Assembly: GCF_900141905.1 (NCBI RefSeq)
Contig: NZ_FQZF01000025.1
Span: 1 to 64,000 of the forward strand
Direction of reading: 5' to 3'
Length of the DNA stretch: 64,000 nt
Source: Muricoccus roseus
Lineage (GTDB): Bacteria > Pseudomonadota > Alphaproteobacteria > Acetobacterales > Acetobacteraceae
A model generated the notes under the pieces. The model saw only the letters and a program-made list of their open reading frames with translations, did not search any database and was not told the origin of the DNA. A program made the translations under genes and the position numbers. This document shows positions 41,211 to 49,775 of the stretch, piece after piece (the first letter of the stretch is position 1; each line of letters opens with the position of its first letter).

Positions 41211-42707
41211 ATGCGCGCCATCCCCGCCACGGCGCTCCCGCCCCGCGACCTCGCCCATCGCCGTGCCTGGCGGGCGGCGGCCATCCTGCTCCTCGCCGGC
41301 GTGGCCGCGCTGCTGGTGCTGTTCCGCGCCGAGGCGGCGGCGGCCTGGCGCATCTGGATGACCTCAACCGCCTATAATCACGGCCCGCTCGTCCTGCCCA
41401 TTGCCCTCTGGCTGGCCTGGGCACGCCGCCATCGCCTCGCGGAGATGCTGCCGGCGGCGGCACCCTGGGCGGGCGCTTTGCTGGCCGTGCCCGCCGCCCT
41501 GGCCTGGCTGGCCGCGGAGCGGATGGGGATCATGGAGGGGAGGCAGTTCGCCGCGCTCGGCCTGCTGTATGCGCTGCTGCTGGCCGTGCTGGGCTGGCGG
41601 GTGATCCGCGCCATGGCCGCGCCGCTGGCCTATCTCGTCTTCCTCATCCCCTTCGGCGGCTTCGCCGTGCCGATGCTGCAATCCCTGACCGCGCGGATGA
41701 TCGGCTTCGGGCTGGGGCTCACGAACATCCCGCATTACGTGGACGACCTCGTGATCGAGATCCCGGAGGGCAGCTTCTATGTCGCCGAGGCCTGCGCGGG
41801 GCTGCGCTTCATCATCGCCTCCCTCGCCTTCGGCGCGCTCTATGCGCTGGTGATGTTCCGCTCGCCCGGCCGGCGCCTCGCCGTGATGGCGCTCGCGGTC
41901 GGGGTTCCGCTCATCGCCAACGGGATCCGCACCTTCGGCCTCGTCATGCTCGGGCACTGGCAGGGCAATGCCGCCGCGATCGAGGCCGACCATGTCCTCT
42001 ATGGCTGGGTCTTCTTCAGCATCGTCCTTCTCCTTCTCATCCTGGCCGGCCTTCCCTTCCGCGAGGATTCGAAGCCGCTCGCGGCGGCGGCGCCCGCGCC
42101 GCCGGCAGCACCCATGCCCGCCACCGCCCTGCTCGCCGCGGCCCTGCCCGTCCTCGCGCTTGCGATCGCTGCGCCCGCGGCGGCCGGGGCCCTGGAGCAG
42201 ATGGGCGCGGCGCCTCCGCAGGCGTATCCGATGATCCTTGCCGACGCGCCGGGCTGCGAGCGCATGGCCGAAGGCTCAGGCCTGCGCTGCCCGGGTGGCG
42301 TCCTCTCCGCCCGCCTGCTCGCCTTCCCGCCGCGGGCGAACTGGGGGCTCGTCGCCGCGGAGCGGCGCCGTGCCTATGGTGCGGCGCATGACGAGGACAT
42401 CACCTTCGACATCCGGATGCCCGGCGGGGCCTGGCGGGCGCGGCAGGCCGGGGATGGCGAGGAGACGGTGGCCACCGCCGCCTGGCTCCAGGGCCGCCCC
42501 GCCGGGGACGGCCTTCGCAGCCGCGCGGCCCAGGCGCTGCATGCGCTGCGCGGGGGGGCGGAGCGGCCGGTCCTGGCGGTGGTGACGCTGAGGCGCGATG
42601 GCCCGCGGGATGCGGCGGAGCAGCGGGCGCTTCTGCGGGCGGTGCTGGAGAGCCAGGGCGCGGCCCTTGCGAGGCAGGCCGCCACGGTCTCCCTCGGTAG
42701 GGAATAG
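41211..42707 (+). CDS. xrtA: Exosortase A fused to an EpsI-like domain
   Basis: 498 aa. Residues 1-285 are the eight-TM exosortase: catalytic Cys195 in EACAGLRF, Arg240 in NGIRTFGLVML, His261 in DHVLYGWVFF, the transpeptidase-like triad. Residues ~300-498 form a periplasmic EpsI-like domain after an extra TM helix (about 303-325). Cleaves and anchors PEP-CTERM proteins during surface sorting. In many genomes epsI is a separate gene. Last gene of the rightward operon, followed by a strong terminator. Confidence 0.95.
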   Translation: MRAIPATALPPRDLAHRRAWRAAAILLLAGVAALLVLFRAEAAAAWRIWMTSTAYNHGPLVLPIALWLAWARRHRLAEMLPAAAPWAGALLAVPAALAWLAAERMGIMEGRQFAALGLLYALLLAVLGWRVIRAMAAPLAYLVFLIPFGGFAVPMLQSLTARMIGFGLGLTNIPHYVDDLVIEIPEGSFYVAEACAGLRFIIASLAFGALYALVMFRSPGRRLAVMALAVGVPLIANGIRTFGLVMLGHWQGNAAAIEADHVLYGWVFFSIVLLLLILAGLPFREDSKPLAAAAPAPPAAPMPATALLAAALPVLALAIAAPAAAGALEQMGAAPPQAYPMILADAPGCERMAEGSGLRCPGGVLSARLLAFPPRANWGLVAAERRRAYGAAHDEDITFDIRMPGGAWRARQAGDGEETVATAAWLQGRPAGDGLRSRAAQALHALRGGAERPVLAVVTLRRDGPRDAAEQRALLRAVLESQGAALARQAATVSLGRE

Positions 42708-42731
42708 GAGAGGCCAAGCAGGGCCCCAGGC

Positions 42732-42773
42732 ACGGAAAAGGGGGCGGCGCACCGGGCGCCGCCCCCTTTCCGT
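42732..42773. terminator. Strong bidirectional terminator between xrtA and the PEP-CTERM gene
   Basis: A 17-18 bp near-perfect stem: ACGGAAAAGGGGGCGGCGC (42732-42750) pairs with GCGCCGCCCCCTTTCCGT (42756-42773), 5-base loop and one bulged A. The A/T tracts flanking the GC core suit termination in both directions for these convergent genes. Confidence 0.85.
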
Positions 42774-42788
42774 CTCCGCTTGCGCGGC

Positions 42789-43364
42789 TCAGGCGTCCTT
42801 GCGGGCGCGCCGCAGGAAGCCCATTCCGAGCAGCCCCGCGCCGAGCAGCGCGAGCGAAGCCGGCTCCGGCACCGCCGCCGAGCTGGCGGAGAAGGAGAAG
42901 GTCCCGCCGGTGTTCCCGTCCTGCGTGCTGAAGCTGAAGACACCAGCGGTGTCGTCATAGCCCGCGAGGCTCAGCGTGCCGGTGCCCGAGAGGACGAGCC
43001 CATTCGCGTTCTGGACGTCGATCATGATCGTCGCCAGCTCGAAGCTGATCCCGCCCAGCGTGTAGAGCGGCGAGACCGGCGCCGGGTTCAGGGGGTTGAA
43101 GGCGAAGTCGTAGATCTCGCCGAAGGCGCCCTGCCCCACGAACAGCCCGTCGGCCGCGATGACAAAGAAGTTGCCCGGGGCGGCGCCGTTATTGCCGAAG
43201 TCCAGCGCCTCCGCCGTCGCCGGCGTGGCGGAGTTCCCCATCGCATCTTCCAGGCCGACGGCGCCCGCCATCTGCAGCGATCCGGTGATCGGCGCAGCGG
43301 AGGCGAGACCGGCCCCTCCCACAACCATGACGCCCGCCAGCGCCAGACCTGCCAGACGATTCAT
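42789..43364 (-). CDS. PEP-CTERM sorting domain protein (exosortase substrate)
   Basis: 191 aa. Signal peptide (residues 1-23, LAGLALAGVMVVGGAGLASA), a beta-rich secreted domain without Cys, and the C-terminal sorting signal: VPEPASLALLGAGLLGMGF followed by basic RRARKDA. Convergent with xrtA, its presumed processing enzyme. Start ATG 43364, preceded by GAGGAGAG. Its promoter region holds a near-consensus sigma-54 element and two 17-base dyads, so expression is probably PrsK/PrsR-dependent. The only PEP-CTERM substrate in the window. Confidence 0.95.
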   Translation of the reverse strand: MNRLAGLALAGVMVVGGAGLASAAPITGSLQMAGAVGLEDAMGNSATPATAEALDFGNNGAAPGNFFVIAADGLFVGQGAFGEIYDFAFNPLNPAPVSPLYTLGGISFELATIMIDVQNANGLVLSGTGTLSLAGYDDTAGVFSFSTQDGNTGGTFSFSASSAAVPEPASLALLGAGLLGMGFLRRARKDA

Positions 43365-43420
43365 TGCACTCTCCTCTGTCTTGATGGGCGCCGTCTGCCG
43401 GCCCCCGGTGACCTCTGAGC

Positions 43421-43435
43421 GCAAGCCATGTGCCA
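43421..43435 (-). promoter_or_regulatory. Sigma-54 promoter of the PEP-CTERM gene
   Basis: On the minus strand TGGCAC-ATGGC-TTGC, matching the -24/-12 consensus TGGCACG-N4-TTGC except for one base, with exact GG-N10-GC spacing. Transcription would start near 43409, giving a ~45-base leader before the ATG at 43364. Confidence 0.8.
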
Positions 43436-43464
43436 AGCTATTTCTGCGTTCTATTACAAGCGTC

Positions 43465-43481
43465 TGTAAGTTTTTCCGCGC
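43465..43481. promoter_or_regulatory. Partial 17-base dyad upstream of the sigma-54 promoter
   Basis: TGTAAGTTTTTCCGCGC: first half-site and TTCC core intact, second half-site ends CGC rather than ACA. Lies about 30 bases upstream of the -24 box. Confidence 0.35.
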
Positions 43482-43496
43482 GCTGCGGCCGGTGGG

Positions 43497-43513
43497 TGTA
43501 AGGCCCGGCGACA
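43497..43513. promoter_or_regulatory. 17-base dyad, proposed PrsR site upstream of the PEP-CTERM gene
   Basis: TGTAAGGCCCGGCGACA; about 90-105 bases upstream of the predicted start of transcription, the normal range for NtrC-type activators. Confidence 0.5.
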
Positions 43514-43558
43514 GGGTGGAAAGCGAGCCGGGCGCCGGATGGCGCCCGGCCCGCCCGG

Positions 43559-46500
43559 TCAGCTCCAGATGAAGTCGCTGGCGGAGAGGGCCTGCAGCGA
43601 GACGCCGTTGAGCGTCACCGCGACATCGACCTGCCCGTCGCCATTCGCATCGACCTGCAGCTGCTGCGTGCCCTGGACGAAGCGCGCCTCGCTATGGTGC
43701 TGCGCGGTGAAGCTGCCGGCGCCGAGGAAGGTGAAGCCGCCCTTGAGCATGCCGTCGAAGACGAGGCGGTCGCCCTGGGCGTCGAAGTCCAGGACGCGGT
43801 CGGGCGCTCCCGCGCTGGACGTACCGGCGGTGAAGACGAAGTGGTCCGCCCCCGCGCCGCCGCTCAGGATGTCCCCGCCCGCGCCGCCGACCAGCGTGTC
43901 GTTGCCGCCGCCGCCGGTCAGCGTGTCCGTGCCGGCGCCGCCCTCGATGCGAGCGCCCTGGTTGCCGGTCACGGTCACCCGGTCGCTTCCCGTGCCGCCG
44001 AGGATATGCTCGACGCCGGAGGCAGTGATGCCGTTCATGCCGCCATTGGCGAGCACGAGCCGGTCCACGCCGCCGCCGAGATCGACCACCCCGTTCGCGA
44101 TCACCGTCGAGAACGTCACGGCATCCGCGGCCGATCCACCGGTCACGATCTCCGTGTTCGCGAGGGTGAGCGTGTTGGCGCCGGCGGAGGAGAGGATCAG
44201 CCGGTCCGTGCTGCCGCTGAGGTCGAAGAAGAGGCCCTTGACCGCATGCCCCAGCGTCACCTCGTCGGCCGCGTAGCCGCCCTGGATGAACTCGGTGTTC
44301 AGCACCGTCACCTTGTTGGCCGCGCCGCCGAACAGGGTGAGCCGGTCGGCCCCGCCGCCGAGGTCCACCGTCACGCCGGCGGCGACGCCGAGCGTCACCT
44401 CGTCCGTGCCGGAGCCGCCGATCACCGTCTCCGTATTGGCGACGGTGAGCCGGTTCGGGCCAGCGTTGGACAGGATCAGCTTGTCCGCACCGCCCCCGAG
44501 ATCCACCGAGGCGCCCATGACCGCCTTGCCCAGCGTCACCGTGTCCGCGGCCGCGCCGCCGAGGATGGTTTCCACATCCGTCGCCGTCACGACATTCGGC
44601 CCATCGCTGGCGAGAAGCAGCCGGTCCGCATTGCCGCCGAGATCCACCGTGGTGCCGGTGGCGGCATGGGCGAGCGTCACCGTGTCCATGCCGCTGCCGC
44701 CCGTGATGAACTCGGCACGGTCCACCGTGACGCGGTTGGCACCCGCGGAGGACAGCACCAGCCGGTCCGTGCCGGCCCCGAGATCGACCGAGATGTTGGA
44801 GACAGCCAGACCGAGGGTCACGGTATCTGCCTTCGAGCCGCCGATGACCGTCTCGACGTTGCGCAGCGTGACCGCATTCACCCCGGCCGAGGAGAGGGTC
44901 AGCCGGTCGTTGCCGGCGCCGAGGTCGATCGCGGCGCCCGTGATGGCCGCCCCGAGGGTCACGTCATCCAGCCCCGTCCCGCCGACAAGGGTCTCGACGT
45001 TCGAGATCAGGGCGACGCTGCCGGCGTTGGACAGGACCAGCCGGTCCGTTCCGCCGCCGAGATCCACGGCGATGCCGGTGCCGCCGGTGGTCAGCGTCAC
45101 GTCCTCCGCGCCGTTGCCGCCGGAGACCGTCTCCGTGTTGGAGGCCGTCACGCGGCTGGCGCCGGAGGCGGCGAGCAGGAGCTGGTCCTTCCCCTCGCCC
45201 ATATCGACCACCAGCCCGCTCACGGCCTGGCTGAGCGTCAGCCGGTCGTTCCCGCCGCCGAGCTGGACCGTGCCGCCCGAGGCGACGCCGCCGAAGGTGA
45301 TATCATCCGCACCCCCGGCGCCGATCACCGTCTCCACCGAAGTGAGGGTCAGGCGGTTGCTGCCCTCCGCCAGGGTCAGCCGGTCCAGGCCCGTGCCGAG
45401 ATCGACGCTGGCGCCCTGGATCGCGCTGGCGAAGGTGACGGTATCCCCGCCATTCCCACCCCGCAGCACCTCGACATTCGAGACGGTGAGGCGGTTCATG
45501 TTGGTCTGGAAGAGGGTCAGCTCGTCCTGTCCGGCGCCGAGGTCGACGACCAGCCCGTTGGCGAAGCTGCCGAGGGTCACCCGGTCGGCCCCCGCCTCGC
45601 CGATGATGGTCTCCGTGTTGAGGACGGTGACCTTGCCGCCGGCGGAAAGGGTCAGCCGGTCGGCCCCGCCGCTGAGGTCCACCACCATGCCGTCCGGCGC
45701 GGCGCCGATCGTCACGTCATCCGCGTTCAGGCCGCCGATCACCGTCTCGACATTCGCCACGCCGATCCGGTTTGGCCCGACCGAGGAGAGGGTCAGGCGG
45801 TCCTGTCCGCCGCCGAGATCGATCAGCGCCTCCGCCGCGGCGGTGAAGGCGACATCGTCGGCGGCCGCACCGCCCTGCACGGCTTCCACCCCGGCGAGCG
45901 TCACCTTGTTCGGGCCGGCGGAGGACAGCGTCACCTTGTCCTTGCCGCCGCCGAGCTGGAGCGTCATGCCGGAGGTGGCGGCGCCGAGCACCACCTCGTC
46001 CCGGGCCTCGCCGCCGATCACCATCTCGGTGTTCAGGACGGTCAGGCTGTTCGGCCCGGCCGAGGACAGGGTCAGCTGGTCCTCTCCGCCGCGCAGATCG
46101 ATGGTGGTGCCGGAGACGGGCGCCGAGAGGGTGATGAAGTCCTTGCCCGAGCCGCCGACCAGGGTCTCGACCTGGGCGACCTTGCCGCGGTTGCCGCCAT
46201 CGGCGAGCACCAGCCGGTCCTTGCCCGCGCCGAGATCGGCGTTGAGGTCCTGGGTGGCGCTGCCCAGCACCTTGTCGTCATTCCCGGCCGTGCCGAGCAC
46301 GGTGCCGCCATAGACGCCCGGCAGCGTCACGGCATAGTTCGGGGACTTGGTGTACACATCCTGCGTGGTGCCCGGGGGGCTCTGCTCGGCCATCGCGCGA
46401 TAGGCTTCCGCCGCCTTCTCGGAGCCGGTGAGGTGATAGATGCCCGCCAGGGTCGCCATGGCGAGGCGTGGATACTCGCCCTGGCTATGCGCCCAGGTGT

Positions 46501-48313
46501 CCTCGCCGTTCGACCAGCCGCGCCTCTCCGTCTCGGCGGCGATCTTCGCCCAGCTGGTATAGGGTGCGCTCGTCGCCGTGTCGCGGATGGCGATGATATA
46601 GGCCGCGCCGTCGCGCATCTCGAAGCCCTTGTCCTCCGCGAAGAAGCGGCCGACGAGGAAGTTGGACTGCCACTGCAGGAAGGTCAGCGCATCGGCATTG
46701 CCGCGGCTGGCGGCGGCGATGGTGGTGGAGGCGAAGTAGTCCTGCTGCCAGGGCGAAAGGTCACCCAGCGAGCCCGCGACGCCGGGCACCCAGCCATGGG
46801 CCTCGCCCTGCATCTTCGTCCATGCGGGGATCTGAGAGACGAGCCACTTCCAGTTGGCGTCGGAGACGCTCGTGAAATACGCCTTCTCCGCGCTGCCGTC
46901 GGGCGCGGCCCAGGCGGCGTTCTCGATCTCGCGCAGCGACCAGGCGGCGCTGCGGATCTGGCTGTCGCGCACCAGGATGTCGTCGCCATTGCCGCGCACC
47001 GCGGGCCAGGTGGTCATGACGTTGAAGGAGGCCTGGGCCTGGAGATTGTCGAGGATCCAGCGCTCGCCCGTCAGAACATAGGGCACGAAGGACAGCTCGG
47101 GCTGGTGCGCGCGGTCGGGCGCCCAGCCCGTATCGGTGGGAACCTGCTGCGTGAGGCCGGTGGAGGTGCCGACGCCGGCCTTCCCGTTGCCGCCGCGCAC
47201 GTCGGTCCAGAGCTTGGCGTAGTTGTCGGTGTTCAGCCAGGTGCCGTTGGCCTCGTCGTAGAAGTTCCAGGGCACGGCGCCGGCCGCCTCGGCCTGGCCC
47301 ATCGCGTAGCCGGCGGCGCGCGCATCGCCGGTCATCAGCCAGGCAGTGTTGGCGGCGGTCGTCATGCCGAGGTCGCTGCGCCCGCCGGTCATCGGCATGT
47401 ACTGGGTCACGCCATTGGCCGAGAGCGGCTCGTTCCAGCCCGACGCGGCCTGCGCCTTCTCCCAGGAGGACAGCAGCCCCGCGTCCACGCCGACACTCAG
47501 GTCGTAGCGCGCGACCGCGCCGGTCTCCTGCAGGTAGGCGACATCATGCTGGACGTTCAGCCAGCCCTCGGCGGGGCTACCCAGCCCCTGCCCGCCATCG
47601 GTGCCGCTCGAGAAGCCGCGGTGCCAGTTCTGGTACTGCCCCTGGCTGACCGTCTCCCGCGCGACCTCCTCGCCATCCATGCGGACGACGACGCCATACT
47701 GGGCGCGGCCGCCGGCGGTGCCCATCGCGACGTCGTTGTTGAAGCCGGCATCCACCGAGAAGCCGCCGTCCTTATAGGCGGTGACGTCGAAGACCAGGCG
47801 CTGCGAACCCTCGAGCGCGATCTCCACCCGGGCCTGGGCGGCCAGCGGGCCGTTCTGCCAGACCGAGGCATCGCCCTGGGCGAGCGCGTCGCGCAGCGCG
47901 TCGATGACGTCCACATGCCGCGTCGTGCCGCCGGCCATGGTGAGGTCGACCGTGAAGCTATGCCCGTCCAGCGCCTTGCCGAGATCCAGCGCGGGCGCGG
48001 CGGCCGGGGCGGTCGTCTTGGCGAGCGAGACGGTGACGCTCTCCCCCGCCGCCAGGTCAGGGCGCTCCAGCGAGAGCACCGCCATCTTCACGGAACCGTC
48101 GGGATGGGTGGTCTTCACATCCATCTGCACCGGCACGGCGGCGCCGCCGATCCAGGCCACGAGGGAGGTGCCGGCCGGCACATGCCCCGCCTGGAACACC
48201 TGGCCGAGCGTCGTGACGCCGCCGGCGAGTTCCGCCTTCCCGGCATTCTGCAAATTGAAGCCAAGGATGGCTCCGGGGGCAAGATCAGACAAAGAAGTGC
48301 TGGCCTGGGTCAT
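43559..48313 (-). CDS. Giant secreted protein: RIFT-barrel/alpha-toroid module, ~15 tandem repeats and RTX C-terminus
   Basis: 1584 aa from the ATG at 48313 (SD GAGGAA, 7 bases). No N-terminal signal peptide. Residues ~1-670 are paralogous to the 19041-21215 protein ('TLGQVFQAGHVPAG', THPDGSVKMAVLSL, AWLMTGDARA, AHQPELSFVPYVLTGE near 400, LDNLQAQASFN, MQGEAHGW, SPWQQDYFAS near 518). Residues ~690-1445 are about 15 repeats of ~47 residues with consensus VETVIGG..AD.VTLG......VDLGGG.DRLTLSS.G.N..TV.N. Then a short canonical RTX block (EGGAGTDTLTGGGGNDTLVG, about 1455-1480) and a type I-secretion-like C-terminus (VLDFDAQGDRLVF). Probably exported by a T1SS encoded elsewhere; likely a calcium-stabilised exopolysaccharide-active or matrix protein. 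Confidence 0.85.
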   Translation of the reverse strand: MTQASTSLSDLAPGAILGFNLQNAGKAELAGGVTTLGQVFQAGHVPAGTSLVAWIGGAAVPVQMDVKTTHPDGSVKMAVLSLERPDLAAGESVTVSLAKTTAPAAAPALDLGKALDGHSFTVDLTMAGGTTRHVDVIDALRDALAQGDASVWQNGPLAAQARVEIALEGSQRLVFDVTAYKDGGFSVDAGFNNDVAMGTAGGRAQYGVVVRMDGEEVARETVSQGQYQNWHRGFSSGTDGGQGLGSPAEGWLNVQHDVAYLQETGAVARYDLSVGVDAGLLSSWEKAQAASGWNEPLSANGVTQYMPMTGGRSDLGMTTAANTAWLMTGDARAAGYAMGQAEAAGAVPWNFYDEANGTWLNTDNYAKLWTDVRGGNGKAGVGTSTGLTQQVPTDTGWAPDRAHQPELSFVPYVLTGERWILDNLQAQASFNVMTTWPAVRGNGDDILVRDSQIRSAAWSLREIENAAWAAPDGSAEKAYFTSVSDANWKWLVSQIPAWTKMQGEAHGWVPGVAGSLGDLSPWQQDYFASTTIAAASRGNADALTFLQWQSNFLVGRFFAEDKGFEMRDGAAYIIAIRDTATSAPYTSWAKIAAETERRGWSNGEDTWAHSQGEYPRLAMATLAGIYHLTGSEKAAEAYRAMAEQSPPGTTQDVYTKSPNYAVTLPGVYGGTVLGTAGNDDKVLGSATQDLNADLGAGKDRLVLADGGNRGKVAQVETLVGGSGKDFITLSAPVSGTTIDLRGGEDQLTLSSAGPNSLTVLNTEMVIGGEARDEVVLGAATSGMTLQLGGGKDKVTLSSAGPNKVTLAGVEAVQGGAAADDVAFTAAAEALIDLGGGQDRLTLSSVGPNRIGVANVETVIGGLNADDVTIGAAPDGMVVDLSGGADRLTLSAGGKVTVLNTETIIGEAGADRVTLGSFANGLVVDLGAGQDELTLFQTNMNRLTVSNVEVLRGGNGGDTVTFASAIQGASVDLGTGLDRLTLAEGSNRLTLTSVETVIGAGGADDITFGGVASGGTVQLGGGNDRLTLSQAVSGLVVDMGEGKDQLLLAASGASRVTASNTETVSGGNGAEDVTLTTGGTGIAVDLGGGTDRLVLSNAGSVALISNVETLVGGTGLDDVTLGAAITGAAIDLGAGNDRLTLSSAGVNAVTLRNVETVIGGSKADTVTLGLAVSNISVDLGAGTDRLVLSSAGANRVTVDRAEFITGGSGMDTVTLAHAATGTTVDLGGNADRLLLASDGPNVVTATDVETILGGAAADTVTLGKAVMGASVDLGGGADKLILSNAGPNRLTVANTETVIGGSGTDEVTLGVAAGVTVDLGGGADRLTLFGGAANKVTVLNTEFIQGGYAADEVTLGHAVKGLFFDLSGSTDRLILSSAGANTLTLANTEIVTGGSAADAVTFSTVIANGVVDLGGGVDRLVLANGGMNGITASGVEHILGGTGSDRVTVTGNQGARIEGGAGTDTLTGGGGNDTLVGGAGGDILSGGAGADHFVFTAGTSSAGAPDRVLDFDAQGDRLVFDGMLKGGFTFLGAGSFTAQHHSEARFVQGTQQLQVDANGDGQVDVAVTLNGVSLQALSASDFIWS
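43890..46280 (-). repeat. Tandem coding repeat, ~141-base unit
   Basis: About 15-16 copies of a ~47-codon unit inside the giant gene, diverged at protein level but with recurring cores GG..AD.VT and DLGGG.DRLTLSS. One unit (around 45180-45290) carries an extra 'VQLGGGNDRLTL'/'VVDMGEGKDQLLL' half, suggesting unequal recombination. Confidence 0.8.
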
Positions 48314-48471
48314 GCTCAATTCCTCTACGATTCGAACATCCGGCGTTGTTGTTGATGCCCTTGTATTCAGCACTTCCTGGCGATGATGCGTAATCGCCGA
48401 GGGATACTTCGCCGTAACTGCCGGTGCCGAGTGGAAATAACCTCGGATAGCGCTCGCGGAAAAGTGAGCAA

Positions 48472-48546
48472 GGCCGCAATGAGCGGCCGGGGCGGCCTAG
48501 TGAGACCGCTGGGCCACAGAAATGCACCGCTGGGTTGAATGCACCG
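48472..48546. repeat. Hairpin and 9-base direct repeat upstream of the giant gene
   Basis: GGCCGC/GCGGCC stem (48472-48477 with 48483-48488) and two copies of AATGCACCG (48521-48529 and 48538-48546), 17 bases apart start to start. The 256-base gap 48314-48569 holds no other feature I can support; no copy of the 17-base dyad and no good sigma-54 element is present. Confidence 0.3.
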
Positions 48547-48569
48547 GCTTCATCGCCGGAGCCCGTCTC

Positions 48570-49640
48570 TCATTCCGGGACGGTTTTGCCCGGGCTGATG
48601 CACCGCCAAATTGAGAGAGCGCGTCCTGTAAGGGAATCGGCTGGCAGAGCCGTGACCCAGACGAGGCGGGCCTCCTGCCGGGCCAGGCTCGTCTTGTAGC
48701 GCTGCGACCCCGCCATCAGGTCGTAGACCGCGTCGCCCGCGGCGAGGGCCCGTAGAATCGCCAGGCTGTGACAGGTTAGGCCTGGCTTGCCATGCGCCAT
48801 GGCGCCGGCGCGGTCGAGCCCGCTCTGATAGGCATGCACCACGCCGCCGGCCCGCAGGTTGTAAAGGAAACCGACGACCCGCTCTCCTGCGATCACGCGC
48901 AGCAGGTCCAGCTCCCCCCGCGCCTGCGCCACGGGGATCAGCGCCCGGTGGAACCGTTGCATGAAGGGATGGGCGAAGGCGCCGGGCCGGCCACGCGCCT
49001 GCCAGTCCGCCTGATGCAGCGCCATCAGCGCCTCGAACCAGTCCAGCGCCTCCGCCTCGGTCTCCGCGCGCTGAATCCGCAGTGGCCCCGCGGCGGCATA
49101 GGCCCGCATGGAGCGGCGGATCTGCTGGCGCGCATTGGCGCTGAGCGTGGCGAGGTAATCCCCGCCCCCACCCCGCAGCGCCTCCAGATCGACATAGGGC
49201 GCCAGCCGCACCTGCCGCCGCAGCGCGACGCCGGCCCGGTCGGCCAACTCCCGCTCGACGCCGCTCAGCACCAGCCGCCCTGCCCCGCGCACCCTCCAGG
49301 CCGCCGCCAGCCATTCCGCGGGCGGGATCGCCACCCCCGCCGCGACCAGCGGGCCGTTGTGCTCGACGAAGGGAGCGTCCAGCGCCGGATCTCCGCTCTC
49401 ACCCAGGAAGAGCCGGCGGCGGCGGCGGTTGAACAGCGCCAGCCCGATCACCCTCCCGCCCCGCGTCGCGCGGAGCAGCACCGGGTCGGGGAAGCGCTCC
49501 TCCGCGAGGGTGCCGACCCAGGTCCAGGAACGGAAGAAGGTGGGCGCTGCCTCCGCCTCCAGCGCGCGCCAGTCCTGGCCGAGCCGCTGGAAATCGGTCA
49601 CCGGCACGGCGTCGATCCGCGCCGACGCGGCGTGAGGCAC
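48570..49640 (-). CDS. BioF2-like/CelD-type GNAT acyltransferase
   Basis: 356 aa. Acetyltransf_6 (BioF2-like) architecture: 'TFFRSWTWVGTLAEERFP' near 35, 'LSANARQQIRRSMRAYAAAGP' near 165, 'GERVVGFLYNLRAGGVVHAYQSGLD' near 255 and YDLMAGSQRYKTSLA near 305. Such enzymes in polysaccharide loci (e.g. CelD) probably acylate sugars. Upstream of, and on the same strand as, the giant gene, with a 256-base gap. Confidence 0.82.
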   Translation of the reverse strand: MPHAASARIDAVPVTDFQRLGQDWRALEAEAAPTFFRSWTWVGTLAEERFPDPVLLRATRGGRVIGLALFNRRRRRLFLGESGDPALDAPFVEHNGPLVAAGVAIPPAEWLAAAWRVRGAGRLVLSGVERELADRAGVALRRQVRLAPYVDLEALRGGGGDYLATLSANARQQIRRSMRAYAAAGPLRIQRAETEAEALDWFEALMALHQADWQARGRPGAFAHPFMQRFHRALIPVAQARGELDLLRVIAGERVVGFLYNLRAGGVVHAYQSGLDRAGAMAHGKPGLTCHSLAILRALAAGDAVYDLMAGSQRYKTSLARQEARLVWVTALPADSLTGRALSIWRCISPGKTVPE

Positions 49641-49775
49641 GGGCCTGCTCAGGTCGCAATCTCCGCTTCCCGTCCAGGCTAGTGCGGATTTCCCGCCTGG
49701 GGAATGTTACGCTTCTCCCGGGCGCGGTCCGACATGGCCTGAGCATGCGCCCGGAGCATTGGAACGAGGGAAGCC

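Noticed and set aside
43890-46280. Regular repeats suggestive of a CRISPR array
   Set aside because: Repeats are in-frame ~141-base coding units with diverged sequence and no spacers.
48325-48345. GATTCGAAC string resembling the T-arm of a minus-strand tRNA
   Set aside because: No acceptor stem, D-arm or anticodon arm can be built around it; it lies in the leader of the giant gene.
43694-48355. A 1553-residue open frame opposite the giant repeat gene
   Set aside because: Mirror frame produced by high GC3 and coding repeats on the other strand; its product is Arg/Gly/Asp low-complexity with no signal or domain.
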